The notes beneath the pieces were generated by a model. It saw nothing but the letters and a program-made list of their open reading frames with translations. It had not been told where the DNA came from and ran no database searches. Position numbers and translations under genes: made by a program. From Chloroflexota bacterium (lineage in GTDB: Bacteria; Chloroflexota; Anaerolineae; Anaerolineales; UBA4823), in contig DAOVXM010000077.1 in the NCBI GenBank assembly GCA_030636125.1, positions 1-8,749 on the forward strand: 8,749 nt of DNA, read 5' to 3'. Shown one piece after another: positions 5,610 through 8,749 of this stretch (within the stretch, counting starts at the first letter, position 1; the number at the start of each line of letters is the position of its first letter).

Positions 5610-8054
5610 TTATGGTTCAACCACGGCGCATTCTATCTCCTGCACCATTTTATCTTCGATAAAGAGTTGGATGCTCAACGTGCCTGTTCCCCAGGAGGGT
5701 GCGGAGAACATGGCGACGTGGAAACCAGCCTCTCCACCATCCCACCACCCCAGATTATTCATCGACATACCATTTTCCGGGGCCCATTTATGGCTCCACT
5801 CCATACCATCTTCCATGTTGCGAAACGGAAACATGATATATGCAAATATGTCATCAGTGATAAAAGTGGACGTAGGAGTATCGGGCTCCATATCACCATC
5901 CGTATCCCGGGTACACCACGGTGGCCCAAACCAGGGATCGGTGGAAAGTATTTCTCCTGGAGGTGACCAGCTTGGATATGATTCAGCTGCCGTATTGTCG
6001 GTCAATCTTGTTAACCCACTGCCATCCGCCTTCATCACGTAAATTTCGTAGTTATTATCACGATTAGAGGTAAAGGCAATCAATTGGCCGTCTGGAGACC
6101 AGGTCTGGTATAGATCATCAGCTGGGTCCTTGGTAAGTCGGGTTACATTGCTCCCGTCTTTGTCCATCACATAGATATCCACGTTGCCATCACGGACAGA
6201 TAAAAAAGCAATCCGGCTACCATCAGGAGACCAGGCTGGACCTGCATCAATGGTGGTATTTTCCGTTAATTGGGTTATATTGCCCCCATCAGCATTCATT
6301 AGGAATATCTCAGCATCGCCATCGCGGTCAGACTCAAAAGCGATCTGGCTGCCGTCATGCGACCAGGAAGGATGTCCATCAAGAGCCGGATTATTGGTCA
6401 GTCTCCTTACCCCGCTGCCATCCGCATTCATCGCAAAGATTTCGCTATTACCGTCACGTTCCGATGTATATGCTATCTGCTCGCTGTCCGGTGACCAATC
6501 TGGTACACCATCCATGCCTGGATTGTCGGTTAAGCGAGTAAGTCCGCTTCCATCTGCATTAATCACGTAAATTTCGAAATTCTCATCATTTCGATAAGAT
6601 GCAAAAGCAATTTGGTCTCCAGAAGGCGACCAGGCTGGCCAATTTTCATAATAAGGGTGTATTGTCAAGACATTTGCATCACTGGTGCCATCAGCATTCA
6701 TGACAAATATTCCAAGCGCACCATCACGATCAGAAGCGAAAGTAATAAGACCCGCTTCTACCATCGCATTTGGGTCTGGCTGCGGTTGAGCATTCAAATC
6801 ATATAAAACTTCACGTACATCTTGTTCGTCATCTGGGGCCAAACCTAATTCCAGGGCGGTCTCCAGGTCTGTTATGGCGATATCTGGTTCTGAGAATTCT
6901 GCGTGAATCAAACCTCGTGAATAGAAGAATTTTGCAACTTGAGGTTTGAGTTCGATAGCTTGATCTAAATCGTCAATAGCTCGGTCGTAATCGCCCAGGT
7001 CGTTGTAAGAGAGCCCACGGTAGTAGTGAGCCCAATCAAGTTGTGGGTCGAGTTCGATGGCCTGGTCTAAGTCGGCGATGGCTTGCTCTGGATCGTCCAT
7101 GACCCAGTAAACGAATCCACGTTCATAGTAAGACCAACCTTTTTTTGGGTCGAGTTCGATAGCCCGGTCTAAATCGGCGATGGCTTGGTCGTAATCGCCC
7201 AGGTCGGCGTATGCGATGCCTCGATAGTAATAAGCCCACATAAATTGTGGGTCGAGTTCGATGGCTTGATCTACGTTGGTGATGGCTTGATCTAGATCAC
7301 CCATGTTGTAGTGAGCTTCGCCAAGTAATGCGTAAGGTTCGGCAAACTTTTCATCAAGTTCGATAGCCCGGTTAAGATCCTCGATAGCTGACTCATAATC
7401 TTCTTGGAACATAAAAGCGTACCCTCGCTTTGCATAAGCAAGGCTATATTCTGGGTCCAGCGTAATTGCTTGTTCAAAGTCTGCGTTTGCGAGATCAAAG
7501 TCGTCTTTGTAAAAGGCATAAATATTTCCACGCCGGACGTAAGCTTCAACAAACTCCGGATCAAGCGCGATGGCTTGGTCAAAATCAGCGATGGCAAGGT
7601 CATAGTCTTCCATGATTGCGAAAGCCCGACCACGATTAGTGAACATTTGAGGCGTCTGTGGATCAAGACCTAACTCGATGACTTTTTCGAAGTCAGCGAT
7701 TGCGCTCTCCTTATCATGGTCGCCGTAATAGGCCAATCCGCGGTTGAGGTAAGCCTCAGCGTATTCAGGATCAAAGGAGATGGCTTGCATAAATTCCTCA
7801 ATGGCCAGTTCCCACTTTTTCTCCAATCGAAAATCTTCGCCACGCAGGTAATGCCCTTCGGCAACTTCACGGGCTGTTGGCGTGGTTGTTGTGGTGGGAA
7901 CTTGCGCAGTTCGAGTTGCAAAGATATCCCCAGCCATCTGAGTGGCGGTGGCATCCAGCTCTTCTTGAGGTGCTCCACAGGAAATAAGAAATCCGAGCAC
8001 GATCAGGGAGGAGACCCACATTGGTAGACCTTTTGAAATTAATATTGTGCGCAT
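5610..8054 (-). CDS. TPR and PD40 (TolB-like) beta-propeller lipoprotein
   Basis: Complete 814-residue protein. The N-terminus is a lipoprotein signal (basic R2 and K8, a hydrophobic stretch at about 12-25, lipobox LISC with C26), so the mature protein should be tethered to the outer face of the membrane. After a Thr-rich linker (VPTTTTTPT) come ten TPR units at about 65-409, six PD40-type propeller repeats at 434-702, and an unassigned domain at 703-814. TPRs normally bind peptides or partner proteins, and PD40 propellers occur in TolB-like periplasmic scaffolds. I see no enzymatic motif. Mature-protein cysteines are only C26, C714 and C809. ATG at 8054 is preferred over M12 because AAGGAG lies seven bases upstream and the basic n-region is kept. 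It probably forms an operon with the downstream giant membrane protein gene. The partner or ligand is unknown. Confidence 0.93.
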   Translation of the reverse strand: MRTILISKGLPMWVSSLIVLGFLISCGAPQEELDATATQMAGDIFATRTAQVPTTTTTPTAREVAEGHYLRGEDFRLEKKWELAIEEFMQAISFDPEYAEAYLNRGLAYYGDHDKESAIADFEKVIELGLDPQTPQMFTNRGRAFAIMEDYDLAIADFDQAIALDPEFVEAYVRRGNIYAFYKDDFDLANADFEQAITLDPEYSLAYAKRGYAFMFQEDYESAIEDLNRAIELDEKFAEPYALLGEAHYNMGDLDQAITNVDQAIELDPQFMWAYYYRGIAYADLGDYDQAIADLDRAIELDPKKGWSYYERGFVYWVMDDPEQAIADLDQAIELDPQLDWAHYYRGLSYNDLGDYDRAIDDLDQAIELKPQVAKFFYSRGLIHAEFSEPDIAITDLETALELGLAPDDEQDVREVLYDLNAQPQPDPNAMVEAGLITFASDRDGALGIFVMNADGTSDANVLTIHPYYENWPAWSPSGDQIAFASYRNDENFEIYVINADGSGLTRLTDNPGMDGVPDWSPDSEQIAYTSERDGNSEIFAMNADGSGVRRLTNNPALDGHPSWSHDGSQIAFESDRDGDAEIFLMNADGGNITQLTENTTIDAGPAWSPDGSRIAFLSVRDGNVDIYVMDKDGSNVTRLTKDPADDLYQTWSPDGQLIAFTSNRDNNYEIYVMKADGSGLTRLTDNTAAESYPSWSPPGEILSTDPWFGPPWCTRDTDGDMEPDTPTSTFITDDIFAYIMFPFRNMEDGMEWSHKWAPENGMSMNNLGWWDGGEAGFHVAMFSAPSWGTGTLSIQLFIEDKMVQEIECAVVEP
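5613..5948 (-). other. Unassigned C-terminal domain of the lipoprotein
   Basis: Residues 703-814 follow the propeller. They begin with WFGPPWC714 and an acidic DTDGDMEPD stretch (717-725) that resembles a calcium-binding loop. The remainder has alternating hydrophobic strands (IFAYIMFPF, GFHVAMFSA, TLSIQLFIED) with W769-W771 region aromatics, and ends VQEIEC809AVVEP. The pattern suggests an Ig-like beta-sandwich. C714 and C809 are the only non-lipidated cysteines in the mature protein and could form a disulfide. I do not recognise a named family. Confidence 0.55.
5949..6755 (-). repeat. Six PD40-type beta-propeller repeats
   Basis: Six units of about 44-50 residues each have the order I-A-F-x-S-x-R-D-G, then E-I-Y/F-V-M-N-A-D-G, L-T-x-L-T, and x-W-S-P-D-G, the hallmark of TolB/PD40 propellers. 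The first unit (LITFASDRDGALGIFVMNAD) is the most divergent and has no L-T-R-L-T. The last ends SWSPPGEI and passes straight into the C-terminal domain. Six repeats fit a closed six-bladed propeller. Closure is inferred. Confidence 0.92.
6828..7862 (-). repeat. Ten consecutive TPR units in the lipoprotein
   Basis: Ten units of mostly 34 residues follow the TPR pattern, with W/Y, G-x-A-Y or similar in helix A and A-I-x-D-x-x-x-A-I-x-L-D-P in helix B. Examples are RGLAYYGDHDKESAIADF, RGIAYADLGDYDQAIADL and RGLSYNDLGDYDRAIDDL. Units 6-7 and 8-9 look like a duplicated pair: at DNA level an 18-base block (6985-7002 and 7189-7206) and a 21-base block (7041-7061 and 7245-7265) are identical at a constant 204-bp offset, exactly two TPRs. 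Confidence 0.92.
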
Positions 8055-8061
8055 GATTGCT

Positions 8062-8067
8062 CTCCTT
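8062..8067 (-). promoter_or_regulatory. Shine-Dalgarno site of the lipoprotein gene
   Basis: The minus strand reads GAAAGGAGAGCAATCATG: AAGGAG seven bases before the ATG at 8054. It supports this start over the internal Met codon at residue 12. Confidence 0.87.
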
Positions 8068-8100
8068 TCGAGATTTGCGGACTATGAATACTTGTCTACC

Positions 8101-8128
8101 ATTATCCAAATCAGAACTGCCAATACAA
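8101..8128 (-). promoter_or_regulatory. Candidate sigma-70-type promoter for the lipoprotein gene
   Basis: On the minus strand a GATAAT hexamer (8106-8101, one mismatch to TATAAT) lies 16 bases after TTGTAT (8128-8123, a weak -35 match). The predicted transcript would begin about 40 nt before the start codon. The -35 is poor, so either an activator helps or the true promoter differs. The direct repeats at 8115-8154 overlap it. Confidence 0.35.
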
Positions 8129-8154
8129 GCTATCGAACTGCCAAAAACTGCCAA
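8115..8154. repeat. Three helically phased AACTGCCAA direct repeats, putative operator
   Basis: AACTGCCAA occurs exactly at 8115-8123, 8136-8144 and 8146-8154 (TTGGCAGTT on the minus strand). The starts are 21 and 10 bp apart, about two and one helical turns, so all three face the same side of the DNA. They lie 60-100 bp before the lipoprotein start codon, and the nearest copy overlaps the candidate promoter spacer. This arrangement is typical of cooperative regulator binding. The regulator is unknown. Confidence 0.5.
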
Positions 8155-8234
8155 TTTTTATAGATGTAGAGTATTTGGTTGATTTTTCGTTGATTTACTG
8201 TCTTTAAAGACCTCCCTGAACGGTGAAATTAAAT

Positions 8235-8269
8235 AGCCCACATAAACCCCAAGTGGGGCTATGCGGGCT
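8235..8269 (-). terminator. Terminator-like hairpin downstream of the right-edge gene
   Basis: On the minus strand AGCCCGCATAGCCCC pairs with GGGGTTTATGTGGGCT around an ACTT tetraloop. Pairing is nearly continuous, using two G-U wobbles and one bulged base. ATTTAATTTC follows, a broken rather than perfect T-run. It lies about 30 nt after the TGA at 8299. The same stem on the plus strand has mismatches where the wobbles were, so minus-strand use is favoured. Confidence 0.65.
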
Positions 8270-8298
8270 TTGTGTGATGTTTTGCTGATCTTATGCGA

Positions 8299-8749
8299 TC
8301 AGTTCAGTGCCGCTTCCATTTCCTCCAAGGCGCGCGTCACCGAGCGGATAGCCGACCGGCGGGTGCGGTTGAAGGTGCCTTCGGAGATGTAGAGTCGCGA
8401 CATGATGTCGCGGTTGAGCTTGTCCTCCAGATAAGCGTCGTGCAAGATCAGGTAGGGATACCACTCGCGCGGTGCAGGTTCGCCAGGGTTTTGCCCATCG
8501 GGGCGTAGTTTACCCACCGCCTCGGCGATGATCGTATACACCGCTTTCCCCTGGTCGATATGTGTCACCGCGCCTGCGGGTAAACGCTGCTGCACGAGAT
8601 TTAGCTCCACTAGCGGGGTATCGCCCAGGAAGGCGTAATCGAAGAGGTTGCGCAGGAGGGGCGCGACGTCGACGTCACGCAGCGCGAGCTCGAGCTCGCG
8701 TTCGCCCGCGACGCCCTCCCTCGCAACCGGGTGGAGGCGGAGCTGCGCG
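8299..8749 (-). CDS. C-terminal part of a regulator-like protein with helix-turn-helix-like end, N-terminus beyond right edge
   Basis: The frame is open from the right edge (8748) to TGA at 8299-8301, giving 149 residues. No true start is visible; the GTG at 8610 is internal to a continuous frame. The end reads LILHDAYLEDKLNRDIMSRLYISEGTFNRTRRSAIRSVTRALEEME in overlapping helices, with an NRDIMSRLYISEGTFNRTRR core like the helix-turn-helix of sigma region 4 or LuxR-type proteins. From memory, this ending is found on large Chloroflexota proteins with ATPase or signalling N-terminal parts; the N-terminal part is not in the window. GC is about 63%, far above the neighbouring intergenic DNA. A terminator-like hairpin follows, so it is probably a separate transcription unit from the lipoprotein gene. 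Exact function unknown. Confidence 0.75.
   Translation of the reverse strand, partial: AQLRLHPVAREGVAGERELELALRDVDVAPLLRNLFDYAFLGDTPLVELNLVQQRLPAGAVTHIDQGKAVYTIIAEAVGKLRPDGQNPGEPAPREWYPYLILHDAYLEDKLNRDIMSRLYISEGTFNRTRRSAIRSVTRALEEMEAALN
8665..8700. repeat. Two perfect palindromes in GC-rich coding DNA
   Basis: GACGTCGACGTC (8665-8676) and CGCGAGCTCGAGCTCGCG (8683-8700) are perfect inverted repeats of 12 and 18 bp, only 6 bp apart. They arise where the protein alternates Val-Asp (VDVD) and Glu-Leu (ELEL), so a coding explanation is possible. Confidence 0.6.

Larger units (their letters stand above)
8055..8298. other. AT-rich intergenic region, 244 nt
   Basis: This is the only long non-coding stretch. 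It holds the terminator-like hairpin at 8235-8269, the candidate promoter at 8101-8128 and the AACTGCCAA repeats. Between them, 8161-8220 is about 32% GC with two GTTGATTT copies 11 bp apart (8178-8185, 8189-8196) and a perfect palindrome TCTTTAAAGA (8201-8210). I see no small coding gene or RNA gene in it. Confidence 0.8.

Noticed and set aside
5569..6806. Open stretches on the plus strand opposite the propeller region
   Set aside because: They are antisense to a well-supported repeat protein; their pattern follows the repeated PD40 codons, and they lack convincing ribosome binding sites or domain-like sequence.
6828..7862. CRISPR-like or mobile-element repeats in the regularly spaced DNA repeats
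   Set aside because: The roughly 102-bp periodicity equals 34 codons and translates to clear TPR units; there are no unique spacers.
7716..8508. Plus-strand open frames near the lipoprotein signal peptide and the right-edge gene
   Set aside because: They overlap supported minus-strand genes, with no recognisable product or ribosome binding site.
8299..8610. A 103-residue gene starting at GTG 8610
   Set aside because: The same frame continues without a stop to the right edge and the extra sequence (LLRNLFDYAFLGDTPLVELN) looks like normal coding continuation, so the GTG is internal.

Overview
The window looks like part of a bacterial chromosome, most likely a member of the Chloroflexota (Anaerolineae-like). 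That assignment is inference. It rests on a lipoprotein combining TPRs with a PD40/TolB-type propeller, a very large repeat-built membrane protein with an N-terminal zinc ribbon, and a C-terminal regulatory domain (NRDIMSRLYISEGTFNRTRR) that I associate with large Chloroflexota ATPase/regulator proteins. No rRNA, tRNA, IS element or CRISPR array was seen. GC is about 50% across the two large genes, about 33% in part of the one long intergenic region, and about 63% in the gene at the right edge.

All genes read leftward on the minus strand. From right to left: (1) 8749-8299, the C-terminal 149 residues of a gene that starts outside the window. (2) 8298-8055, an AT-rich intergenic region with a terminator-like hairpin for gene 1, a candidate promoter, and three helically phased AACTGCCAA direct repeats. 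(3) 8054-5610, a complete 814-residue lipoprotein with ten TPRs, a six-repeat PD40 propeller and an unassigned C-terminal domain. (4) An 87-nt gap with no convincing terminator. (5) 5522-1, a reading frame of at least 1840 codons with no stop before the left edge. It encodes a cytosolic-looking zinc ribbon, five degenerate Trp-anchored helical repeats, a Pro/Lys/Val-rich linker, and then about 1480 residues of almost continuous transmembrane segments built from a repeating module.

The lipoprotein and the giant membrane protein are collinear, closely spaced, and have equally strong Shine-Dalgarno sites, so they are probably co-transcribed. A reasonable hypothesis is a two-protein envelope assembly. 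The lipoprotein would offer TPR and propeller binding surfaces outside the membrane. The polytopic protein would connect the membrane to a cytosolic zinc-ribbon/helical-repeat region. No enzymatic domain is visible in either protein, so the function (scaffold, sensor or transporter) cannot be decided from sequence alone. This pair is the best candidate in the window for an undescribed system.
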